The translations under genes and the position numbers were made by a program. Below are positions 47,943 to 54,221 of a stretch of DNA of 64,000 bases, in pieces. Every line of letters begins with the position of its first letter. Position 1 is the stretch's first letter. The notes below the pieces were generated by a model. That model saw only the letters and a list, made by a program, of their open reading frames with translations, was not told the origin of the DNA and made no database searches. The stretch covers positions 62,001 through 126,000 of the forward strand of contig NZ_JANFAU010000003.1 in assembly GCF_026130605.1 (NCBI RefSeq), written 5' to 3'. Source of the DNA: Sphingomonas lycopersici. GTDB lineage: Bacteria > Pseudomonadota > Alphaproteobacteria > Sphingomonadales > Sphingomonadaceae.

Positions 47943-48030
47943 ACTGGACCCCGGTCTTTTGCCGAGGTGGTGCGCTCTTCCTTCTGCTCCCGCCTTCCCG
48001 GGAGCACAAGGGCGGCTCGACGTGGTCCCA
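47943..48030. repeat. composite intergenic repeat, copy 2
   Basis: A shorter copy of the element at 46503-46650 in the same orientation, with CTGGACCCCGGTCTTTTGCC, the TCCCGCCTTCCCGGGA hairpin and GAGCACAAGGGCGGCTC. It lacks the inserted 46562-46580 palindrome and fills most of the gap between the phosphatase and the deacylase. Confidence 0.8.
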
Positions 48031-48046
48031 ATTAAGCGCAGGGCGC

Positions 48047-48541
48047 TCAGCCGCGCTGCGGGATCGTCGCCACGAGCGGCTCGTGCCCCCAGCCGGCGAG
48101 CAATGCGCGCAGCGCCGCACCCGACAGCCCCACCGTGGCGGTGTTGCGCAACGGGTGAACATTGACCTGCGCGGCCTCGGCGAGATCGGTGTCGATCACC
48201 ACTCGCACCCGCGCCTCGCGGTCGTTGATCGCGGCGAGCGGGGTAACCGATCCGGGCGCCACCCCCAGCAGCGCCTGCATATCCTCGGCCTTGCCGAAGC
48301 TCAGCTTCTTCGCGCCGATCACCCCGGCGAGCGCCTTCAGGTCGACGCTCTTGGCGTGATCGACCGTCACCAGCCAGAAGGCGCCGCCCGAATCCTTGAG
48401 GAACAGGTTCTTGGTATGCGCACCGGGCATCGCGGCGTGGATCGCCAAGCTCTCCTCGACGGTGAACACCGCCTGATGTTCGAGCACGTCCCAGCCCAGC
48501 CCGCGATCGGCAAAGGCAAGGCGCAGCGCTTCCTCGCTCAT
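48047..48541 (-). CDS. YbaK/ProX-type aminoacyl-tRNA deacylase (PrdX-like)
   Basis: A 164-residue single-domain trans-editing protein that hydrolyses misacylated tRNA, probably Ala-tRNA(Pro). Motifs are GAHTKNLFLKDSGGAFWLVTVD with the family lysine, KKLSFGKAEDMQALLGVAPGSVTPLAA and the C-terminal VHPLRNTATVGLS. The start at 48541 overlaps the purU stop by 4 bases (ATGA), so it is translated after purU. Confidence 0.88.
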   Translation of the reverse strand: MSEEALRLAFADRGLGWDVLEHQAVFTVEESLAIHAAMPGAHTKNLFLKDSGGAFWLVTVDHAKSVDLKALAGVIGAKKLSFGKAEDMQALLGVAPGSVTPLAAINDREARVRVVIDTDLAEAAQVNVHPLRNTATVGLSGAALRALLAGWGHEPLVATIPQRG

Positions 48542-49407
48542 TTGAACACCACCGTCCGTTGGCCGTTGAGCATCACGCGATGCTCGCAATGCGCCTTGAC
48601 CGCGCGGGTCAGCACGCGGCTTTCGGTTTCCTGCCCCTGCGCGATGAGATCGTCGGCCGTATCGGCGTGATCGACCGTTGACACGTCCTGCGCAATGATC
48701 GGCCCCTCATCGAGATCGGGGGTGACATAATGCGCGGTCGCGCCGACCATCTTCACCCCGCGCTCCCACGCGCGATGATAGGGCCGCGCGCCCTTGAAGG
48801 CGGGGAGCGAGCTGTGGTGGATGTTGATCACCTTGCCCTGTAGCGCGCGGCAGGCTGAATCCGACAAGACCTGCATGTAGCGGGCGAGGATGATCAGATC
48901 GACCTGCTGTTCCTCGATCAACGCGAGCAGCTTCTGCTCCTGCTCGGCCTTGGTTGCCGGCGTGATCGGCAGATAGTGATAGGGAATCCCTTCGTGCTCG
49001 GCGCGCCGCCGCCAGATCTCGTGATTGGAGACGATTGAGGTCACCTCGATCGGCAGATAGCCGGTGACCGCGCGATAGAGGAGATCGTTGAGGCAGTGGC
49101 CGCCCTTGCTGACCATGATCAGCGCGCGCTGCTTCACCGACAGATCATGGACCTGCCATTGCAGATCGAATGCCGCCGCGACCGGCAGGAAGCCGCGCCC
49201 GAAGCTCTCGGTGGTCATCCCCGCCGGGCCGGTGAAGGTAACGCGCATGAAGAAGCGCCCGCTGTCGGCATCGCCGAACTGCGCATTATGGACGATGTTG
49301 CAATCCTGTGCGGCGATCGAATTGGCGATCGCCGCGACGATCCCCTTCCGATCGACGCACGACACCAGCAACACGAAATCGGGCTTGGCCATGTTCATCC
49401 CCGTCAT
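48538..49407 (-). CDS. purU: formyltetrahydrofolate deformylase
   Basis: Hydrolyses 10-formyl-tetrahydrofolate to formate and tetrahydrofolate. It has 289 residues. An N-terminal ACT domain (FVLLVSCVDRKGIVAAIANSI) precedes a formyltransferase-fold catalytic domain with INIHHSSLPAFKGARPYHRA and HYVTPDLDEGPIIAQ. ATG 49407, 49398 or 49392 may be the start. Lying between carnitine and sarcosine genes, it plausibly rebalances the folate pool when betaine demethylation floods it with one-carbon units, as in pseudomonad betaine clusters. It is divergent from a LysR regulator. Confidence 0.95.
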   Translation of the reverse strand: MTGMNMAKPDFVLLVSCVDRKGIVAAIANSIAAQDCNIVHNAQFGDADSGRFFMRVTFTGPAGMTTESFGRGFLPVAAAFDLQWQVHDLSVKQRALIMVSKGGHCLNDLLYRAVTGYLPIEVTSIVSNHEIWRRRAEHEGIPYHYLPITPATKAEQEQKLLALIEEQQVDLIILARYMQVLSDSACRALQGKVINIHHSSLPAFKGARPYHRAWERGVKMVGATAHYVTPDLDEGPIIAQDVSTVDHADTADDLIAQGQETESRVLTRAVKAHCEHRVMLNGQRTVVFK

Positions 49408-49518
49408 CCCTCACCGCTCTAGCATCTACGCATGCGCCCGGAAGGCGGAAAGTCGACTGGCTTTTCATAAGAACATGTAATATACAGTTTCAGGTAATTT
49501 TATTGCGGAGCCTGCCTG

Positions 49519-50469
49519 ATGCGCCTGCCGCCCGAGTTCGATCTTCACGCGCTGGAGGTGTTCGTCCTTACCGTCGAGCTGGGCGGGATGACGGCGAGCG
49601 CGCAGCAATTGCGCATCACCCAATCGGCGGTGTCACAGACGATCACGCGGCTGGAACAGGGCATCGGCACCGCGCTCTTCGATCGATCGCTGCGCCCCTT
49701 GGGCGTCACCCCCGCGGGACGCGCCTTGTACGAGCGCGCGCGTACCCTGCTCTCCACCGCGCGGCGCGTGGTCGACGAGGTGCGCGAAGGCGCGCAACAG
49801 CCGATCGACCAGATCACGATCGGCATGGCCGAAACCCTGGCCACCCTGCTCACCGCCCCATTGCTCCACCACGCCGGCAAAAGGGTCGGGCGGTGGCGGG
49901 TGCGCTCGGGGATATCGCTCAACCAGCAACAGGATTTCCTCGCCCGCCGGTGCGACATGCTGGTTACGGGGAGCAACACGCTCGAAAAACACCCCGGGAT
50001 CGAGCATCACGACGTTACCGACGATCCGTTCGTGCTCGTCTTTCCTAGCGATTATCACGGGTCGCCCGATCCGGCCGAAGCGGCGGGGCGGCTCCCCTTC
50101 GTGCGCTATTCGCTCGATACCGGCATGGGGCAGCGGATCGAAAGCCAGCTCACCCGGATGAAGCTCGCGCTGCCCAATGTGATCGAGGTCGACATCATCC
50201 ACCAGCAGCTCACGATCGTCGCGCTGGGGATCGGCTGGAGCATCACCTCATTGCTGTGCCTCGCGGCGATGCCCGGATTGATCCCGCAGCTGCGCGTCGA
50301 GCCGATGCCGCGTGGGCGGTTCTCCCGCCGCATCCAGGTCGTCGCGCGGGCCGGCGAACTCGGCGATCTCGCCGCCAGCACCGCGGGCCTCGCGCGCGCG
50401 GTGATCCACGAACAGGCGCTTCCCCCGGTGCTCGCGCGATTGCCGTGGGCGGCGCCGGTCGCCCGCTAG
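49519..50469 (+). CDS. LysR family transcriptional regulator
   Basis: A 316-residue LysR-type regulator with the N-terminal HTH at residues 8-66 (LEVFVLTVELGGMTASAQQL, ITQSAVSQTITRLEQGIG, LFDRSLRPLGVTPAGRALY) and a periplasmic-binding-like effector domain. It is divergent from purU across 111 bases that are AT-richer than usual (around 49460-49505), the expected site of its binding. Control of purU or of the one-carbon genes is inferred from position alone. Confidence 0.9.
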   Translation: MRLPPEFDLHALEVFVLTVELGGMTASAQQLRITQSAVSQTITRLEQGIGTALFDRSLRPLGVTPAGRALYERARTLLSTARRVVDEVREGAQQPIDQITIGMAETLATLLTAPLLHHAGKRVGRWRVRSGISLNQQQDFLARRCDMLVTGSNTLEKHPGIEHHDVTDDPFVLVFPSDYHGSPDPAEAAGRLPFVRYSLDTGMGQRIESQLTRMKLALPNVIEVDIIHQQLTIVALGIGWSITSLLCLAAMPGLIPQLRVEPMPRGRFSRRIQVVARAGELGDLAASTAGLARAVIHEQALPPVLARLPWAAPVAR

Positions 50470-50539
50470 CGGCCGGTCGAACTTTTTTCTTCGGCCGCCC
50501 GTCTCCACATCGTGGGCCCTTTTCGTTAACCATCTTCTC

Positions 50540-50658
50540 GCGCCGATGAAATCACGCGCAAGCGATCGACAATCTCCTTCATTTTGAAGGCGTCATCTTG
50601 AAAATCCCGTGATGATCATGGCAAATAGAAATCCCGTTCAGCGGGACCTCCCAGAACG
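50540..50658 (+). ncRNA. possible small RNA ending at a strong terminator
   Basis: Between the LysR stop and the HTH gene there are about 400 non-coding bases. Upstream of the terminator at 50659 a small hairpin ATCCCG-TTCA-CGGGA-like (around 50631-50645) is followed by an unpaired GACCTCCC, an anti-Shine-Dalgarno motif common in trans-acting small RNAs. No protein-like frame covers it. The 5' end is not defined; this is a tentative call. Confidence 0.3.
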
Positions 50659-50694
50659 CGGCCGGGCAGCGTTTTGCCCGGCCGTCTTTTTTTT
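50659..50694 (+). terminator. strong Rho-independent terminator
   Basis: Perfect 10-base arms CGGCCGGGCA (50659-50668) and its complement (50675-50684) enclose a 6-base loop and are followed by eight T (50687-50694). It lies 190 bases after the LysR stop, far for that gene, so it may end a separate short transcript. Confidence 0.9.
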
Positions 50695-50883
50695 ACTGGT
50701 AAAATTCTCGCATACGCGCGGGGCCAGCCCCCGAGATATTTGAACCGCTGGCGCTTCGGCGAGCATGACAAAGACCTGTGCGCGGCTCTGTTGATACTGT
50801 GCCGGCCCGATCGGCCCGCCACGCCCGGCCCGCGCCGAAGAGCCAACTTTTCCTCCCCATTCTGGGGCTATATGCTTGGGGGC

Positions 50884-51423
50884 GTGACTGGAGACGATCG
50901 CTTCAACAAGCTCAACGAGCGCCAGCGGCATTATCTGCGCGCGGTCCTGATTCGACAGAATTCGGCCGAGATCGCGCGTGCCGAGCGCGAGCGCGGGAAC
51001 GAGGTATCGAAGGCGGCGATCGACAAGGTCATCAAACAGGCGATGGAGCGGATCGGGACGAATTCGCGCTTCGACGCCGCGCGTCAGTTCGCCGAATACG
51101 AGGCGCGCCAGGGGGTCCACCGATTGGACCTCCCGCCAGAGGACCTTTTGTCCCCCCGGCAATCGGGCGCAAAGACGTCCTCGTCGAACGAACGGGATCA
51201 GGCAATCAACGGGGATATCTCGCTGACCTTTCGCGATACCGAACTCACTTTCGGCGCGATATCGGCGGGTAATAATGAAACGCTGGCCCCCGCGGCCTTG
51301 GGACCAACGGGCACCACCCCGGGGGTCATCTGGAGCCGGGTGTGGCGGTCGCTGGCGATAACCCTGGCCCTCGTTTTGGCGACGATCGCGCTCGGCAACA
51401 TGTACGCCCAGCTGTCTCGTTAA
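50884..51423 (+). CDS. LuxR-type HTH protein with C-terminal membrane anchor
   Basis: A 179-residue protein (GTG 50884 behind GGGGGC; ATG 50872 is the alternative). The N-terminal LuxR/sigma-4-like HTH (FNKLNERQRHYLRAVLIRQ, SAEIARAERERGNEVSKAAI, DKVIKQAMERIGTNSRFDAA) is followed by a polar linker. A single TM lies at the very end (SLAITLALVLATIALGNMYA). A membrane-tethered DNA-binding protein is implied, with no receiver or autoinducer domain. A TATATG just upstream may be a -10 element. Family and target are unknown. It heads the accessory group through 53.3 kb. Confidence 0.75.
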   Translation: MTGDDRFNKLNERQRHYLRAVLIRQNSAEIARAERERGNEVSKAAIDKVIKQAMERIGTNSRFDAARQFAEYEARQGVHRLDLPPEDLLSPRQSGAKTSSSNERDQAINGDISLTFRDTELTFGAISAGNNETLAPAALGPTGTTPGVIWSRVWRSLAITLALVLATIALGNMYAQLSR

Positions 51424-51491
51424 TCGCTCCAGGGGGTTCCTCGGAGCCACATACGTAAGGCGCAGCGGATGCTGTCGCCTGAGGAGGCTCT

Positions 51492-51830
51492 ATGTCTGAA
51501 TATGAACAGGACTTTCGCGAAATCGGCCTCGTGCTTCGCGGCTTCGAGCGCAGTATCGACGCGGCGCTGGCCGACGGATGCGATCTCCTCAAGGCCGCCA
51601 CGGTCAAGAGCAATGACATCGGCATCGCCGCCCCTGTCTCGCAGCCGATCATCGCGTCGCTGTTCGGTACGCTCGAACTCGCGATGAAGGCGCGCAACCA
51701 GGCATCCGAAGCGCACCTGCAGCTCAAGGAATTCCGCACGGTCATCCGCAAGGGTCCAAGCGCGTTCGGCGATTGCTGCAGCTCGTTGCCGACGGGCGTC
51801 GAGGAGAAAGTGCTCCGCGCGGTCGCCTGA
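51492..51830 (+). CDS. small protein of unknown function
   Basis: A 112-residue protein with an excellent GAGGAGG 6 bases before the ATG at 51492. It is predicted helical, soluble and without a signal peptide; cysteines occur as a CC pair near residue 94. No family is recognised. It lies 68 bases after the HTH-anchor gene and 49 bases before the membrane protein gene, on the same strand, so it is likely part of one transcription unit. Confidence 0.65.
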   Translation: MSEYEQDFREIGLVLRGFERSIDAALADGCDLLKAATVKSNDIGIAAPVSQPIIASLFGTLELAMKARNQASEAHLQLKEFRTVIRKGPSAFGDCCSSLPTGVEEKVLRAVA

Positions 51831-51879
51831 GACCGATTGTCGGCTTGACCGGCTCATGGCTCCATGATCCGGTCAAGCC

Positions 51880-52359
51880 ATGCGGATGACGATCTTTGCA
51901 ATCCTTCTGGTAACCAGCGTCCTGTCGGCGCTCCTGATCGGTGACCGGAATGCGCGACGGATCGGGGTCATTCTGACCCTGGCCGCCCTGGCGACCTGGC
52001 TCATCCCGTTTACCGGGTCCGAGCGCGTCGTGCACATTTCCTGGAAGCTCGTCACGGTCGATGTGGTGACCTGGTTAGCCCTTTTAGGCGTTGTCGCATG
52101 TTCCGAAGCACGCTGGCCTTCCTGGATCGCCGCGCTGCAAGGCGTGACGGTGTTGTCGCATCTTGCGGGGCTGATGCCGGGTATCGCCCCCTGGGTCTAT
52201 GTCCGGGGGACGGTTTCCTGGTCATGGCCGATCGTGATCCTTCTGCAATTCGTGACGTTGCGCGACTGGCCGCCCGTGCGGAAGCGTCTCGCGCGCTGGT
52301 GGCCGCGCTTATCCGGCCGATCGCCGGGCATCAAAGCGAGCAAGTCGCAGCCGAACTGA
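51880..52359 (+). CDS. membrane protein of unknown function
   Basis: A 159-residue protein with four to five hydrophobic segments (FAILLVTSVLSALLIG, IGVILTLAALATWLIPF, LVTVDVVTWLALLGVVA, WPSWIAALQGVTVLSHLAGL, SWPIVILLQFVTL) and a basic C-terminal tail. The ATG at 51880 is the only good start. Its last 136 bases overlap the RadC-like gene in a different frame. No family is recognised. Confidence 0.65.
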   Translation: MRMTIFAILLVTSVLSALLIGDRNARRIGVILTLAALATWLIPFTGSERVVHISWKLVTVDVVTWLALLGVVACSEARWPSWIAALQGVTVLSHLAGLMPGIAPWVYVRGTVSWSWPIVILLQFVTLRDWPPVRKRLARWWPRLSGRSPGIKASKSQPN

Positions 52360-52874
52360 TCGCCACCTTCGGCGGCCTCCGCCAGATCCTCGGCGCCGAC
52401 ACCGCGTCGCTCCCGGACCAGCTTCGACCGAGCGTCCAGCACCTCCGCCAGACCGAGCAGCTGTTTTCCCAGCTGCTCCGCGAACAGCTCCAGAATACGA
52501 TGTTGCTCGACCAGCCGGCGCTGGTGGAGCGATACCTTACGCACGAAATGGGAAGCCTCTCGGTCGAGCAGATCCGGGTGATGTACCTGGATTCATCCTA
52601 TCGGCTGATAAAGGATCAGGTCGTCGCGAGCGGCACGCGATGGAAGGTTCGCGTCGAAATCCATAAAATCCTTCGTAAGTGCATCCTGTTCGACGCGAGT
52701 GCGATCATCATCGCGCACAATCATCCGTCGAGCCGCTGGAAACCGACACCGCACGATATCGAGAGCACGCGTATTCTTGCCGAGGCAAGCCGCCTGCTTT
52801 CGATCGAATTCGTCGATCATTGGATCGTCACCGAAAGTGGCGCGCTGAGCATGCGCGCCGCGGGCTTGTTATGA
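52224..52874 (+). CDS. RadC/JAB domain protein
   Basis: A 216-residue protein of the RadC (UPF0758) family. A helix-hairpin-helix-like N terminus (LVAALIRPIAGHQ, ELIATFGGLRQILGA) precedes a JAB/MPN domain with Glu115 (SLSVEQIRVMYLD), His165 and His167 in IIIAHNHPSS and Asp178, the full set for a zinc metalloprotease-type site. The glycine in the usual HPSG motif is Ser. RadC proteins occur in phage, defence and conjugative contexts, and their DNA-repair name is not supported by biochemistry. The start at 52224 gives family length but overlaps the previous gene; its ribosome site is weak. Confidence 0.85.
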   Translation: MADRDPSAIRDVARLAARAEASRALVAALIRPIAGHQSEQVAAELIATFGGLRQILGADTASLPDQLRPSVQHLRQTEQLFSQLLREQLQNTMLLDQPALVERYLTHEMGSLSVEQIRVMYLDSSYRLIKDQVVASGTRWKVRVEIHKILRKCILFDASAIIIAHNHPSSRWKPTPHDIESTRILAEASRLLSIEFVDHWIVTESGALSMRAAGLL

Positions 52875-52908
52875 GCCAAGGCCACCCCGAACCCGGATCA
52901 AAGTCCAC

Positions 52909-53283
52909 ATGACCCTAGCTGCATCCTCCCCGCGATCGATCGCCCTTGCGAGCTTCATGCTGTCGATCAGGCGCAGGCGCGAGACGGTCTTCCCCGATCT
53001 CGACGTCGGCGATCTGGCGTGGAACCTGTTGCTCGATCTGTATATTCATCACGGTGTCGAGCGCCGGGTCTCGATCACCGCGCTATGCGCGACCGCCGGG
53101 GCGCCGACATCGACCGCGTTGCGCCATGTCAACGCCTTGATCGACAGTGGGATTTTCACGCGCGAGCCCGATCCGCTTGACCGGCGGCGGGCCTTCGTCC
53201 GCCTCGCGCCCCAGGTGATCGCCGCGCTCGACCAATTCCTGTCGGATCAATTCCAGCGCGCGCAAACAACACTCAGAGATTGA
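52909..53283 (+). CDS. MarR-like winged-helix protein
   Basis: A 124-residue predicted DNA-binding protein. The core shows LLLDLYIHHGVERRVSITALC, then a recognition helix region AGAPTSTALRHVNALIDSGI and a wing DPLDRRRAFVRLAP, as in MarR proteins, but it lacks the long N-terminal dimerisation helix. It follows the RadC-like gene by 34 bases on the same strand and may regulate this group. Confidence 0.78.
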   Translation: MTLAASSPRSIALASFMLSIRRRRETVFPDLDVGDLAWNLLLDLYIHHGVERRVSITALCATAGAPTSTALRHVNALIDSGIFTREPDPLDRRRAFVRLAPQVIAALDQFLSDQFQRAQTTLRD

Positions 53284-53329
53284 AGGAAAAAATGAAGAAG
53301 AGCGCGCTGCACGGCGCCGGCTGGCGGCG

Positions 53330-53554
53330 CTAACTGCGCCGTTCGGCCACCAGATAGCCGGCGAAAGCGCATGAAACGAACGACAGCAGCTTCAATATGT
53401 CGAGATCGACCTGCGAAAAATATCGTTCGACGAGGCTGATGATCGAGAATAACAGAAAGAATATTGAAGCGAGCCCGAATAATACCAAAAACCCTTCCGG
53501 CTTGATCGGTATATAGGCGAATAGTATTTTCTTAAACCAGACCCTGTCATCCAT
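53330..53554 (-). CDS. small two-TM membrane protein of unknown function
   Basis: A 74-residue protein with two hydrophobic segments (GFLVLFGLASIFFLLFSIIS and LLSFVSCAFAGYLVAE) and charged termini. Its DNA is visibly AT-richer than all neighbours and it uses A/T-ending codons (AAA, ATA, TTT), pointing to recent acquisition. No family is recognised. It is convergent with the MarR-like gene. Confidence 0.55.
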   Translation of the reverse strand: MDDRVWFKKILFAYIPIKPEGFLVLFGLASIFFLLFSIISLVERYFSQVDLDILKLLSFVSCAFAGYLVAERRS

Positions 53555-53592
53555 AGTTAACCATGCCCCGACCCGATTGAGTCACCGCCCGC

Positions 53593-53608
53593 GTCCAGTC
53601 GACTGGAC
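53593..53608. repeat. perfect 16-base palindrome
   Basis: GTCCAGTCGACTGGAC is fully self-complementary. It lies in the 142 bases between the two-TM gene and the soxG stop, upstream of the former on its strand, and could be an operator for it. Confidence 0.6.
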
Positions 53609-53652
53609 GCCAGGCCCGGGCCTTAATCGGCGACAGACACCAAGTAACCGAT

Positions 53653-53677
53653 AGAAAGAACCATATTTGTTCTTTCT
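53653..53677 (-). terminator. hairpin after soxG
   Basis: Perfect 9-base arms AGAAAGAAC and GTTCTTTCT with a 7-base loop lie 20 bases downstream of the soxG stop on the minus strand. The position fits a terminator of the sarcosine oxidase operon, but the stem is AT-rich and there is no clean T tract. Confidence 0.5.
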
Positions 53678-53696
53678 GGGCGCGGCGGAACAGCGT

Positions 53697-54221
53697 TCAG
53701 CGATCCGCAATCGCCGCGACGAGCGCATGCCACAGCCACGGCGCGAAGCTGCGCCACACCTCGATGCGGAAGCGCGTCGTGTCCTCGCGCAGCAGGATGA
53801 TCTCGACCGTCTCGAACAATGTGCGCGTCGCGCGCCCGACCGCGAAACGATCGAGATCGAGCGGGCAGCCGGTCGCGATCGCCGCCGCGGCCCCTGTCCC
53901 CTCGACAACGAAGCCGAGCGCCCGGTCCGACACGTCGACCACGCTTACCGGCAGCCCCGCGCCGTCGGGCACGCGCTCCCCGGCGGGCAGCAGCGCATAA
54001 TATTCGTCGGGGCCGAGGCAGGCGATACCGCCCTGCATATCCCCGATCCGCGTGGGCAGCGCTCGCCCGATCACGCCGGCCAAGGTCGCGGGATCGCGCG
54101 CGCGGAGCGAATAGCGCGCGGCGGCCGGTGCGAGGCTCAACCGCACGTCATGCCCGGAGACCGGCGCGGTGCCGACCACAAGGTCCGCCGCCGAAACGGC
54201 AAGCGGCGTGATCTCAATCAT
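53697..54221 (-). CDS. soxG: sarcosine oxidase gamma subunit
   Basis: A 174-residue subunit of heterotetrameric sarcosine oxidase, the last gene of the operon. The pattern GIACLGPDEYYALLP, SVVDVSDRALGFVVEGTGA and CPLDLDRFAVGRATRTLFETVEIIL matches the GcvT-like gamma chain. The start at 54221 overlaps soxA by 8 bases; the longer upstream reading is an arginine-rich shadow. Confidence 0.9.
   Translation of the reverse strand: MIEITPLAVSAADLVVGTAPVSGHDVRLSLAPAAARYSLRARDPATLAGVIGRALPTRIGDMQGGIACLGPDEYYALLPAGERVPDGAGLPVSVVDVSDRALGFVVEGTGAAAAIATGCPLDLDRFAVGRATRTLFETVEIILLREDTTRFRIEVWRSFAPWLWHALVAAIADR

Noticed and set aside
46503..48030. The repeats as a CRISPR array
   Set aside because: There are only two long composite copies more than a kilobase apart, with a gene between them and no regular spacers or cas genes.
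50674..50871. An in-frame N-terminal extension of the HTH-anchor protein back to 50674
   Set aside because: It begins inside the terminator's T tract and is not protein-like; the HTH domain starts shortly after 50884.
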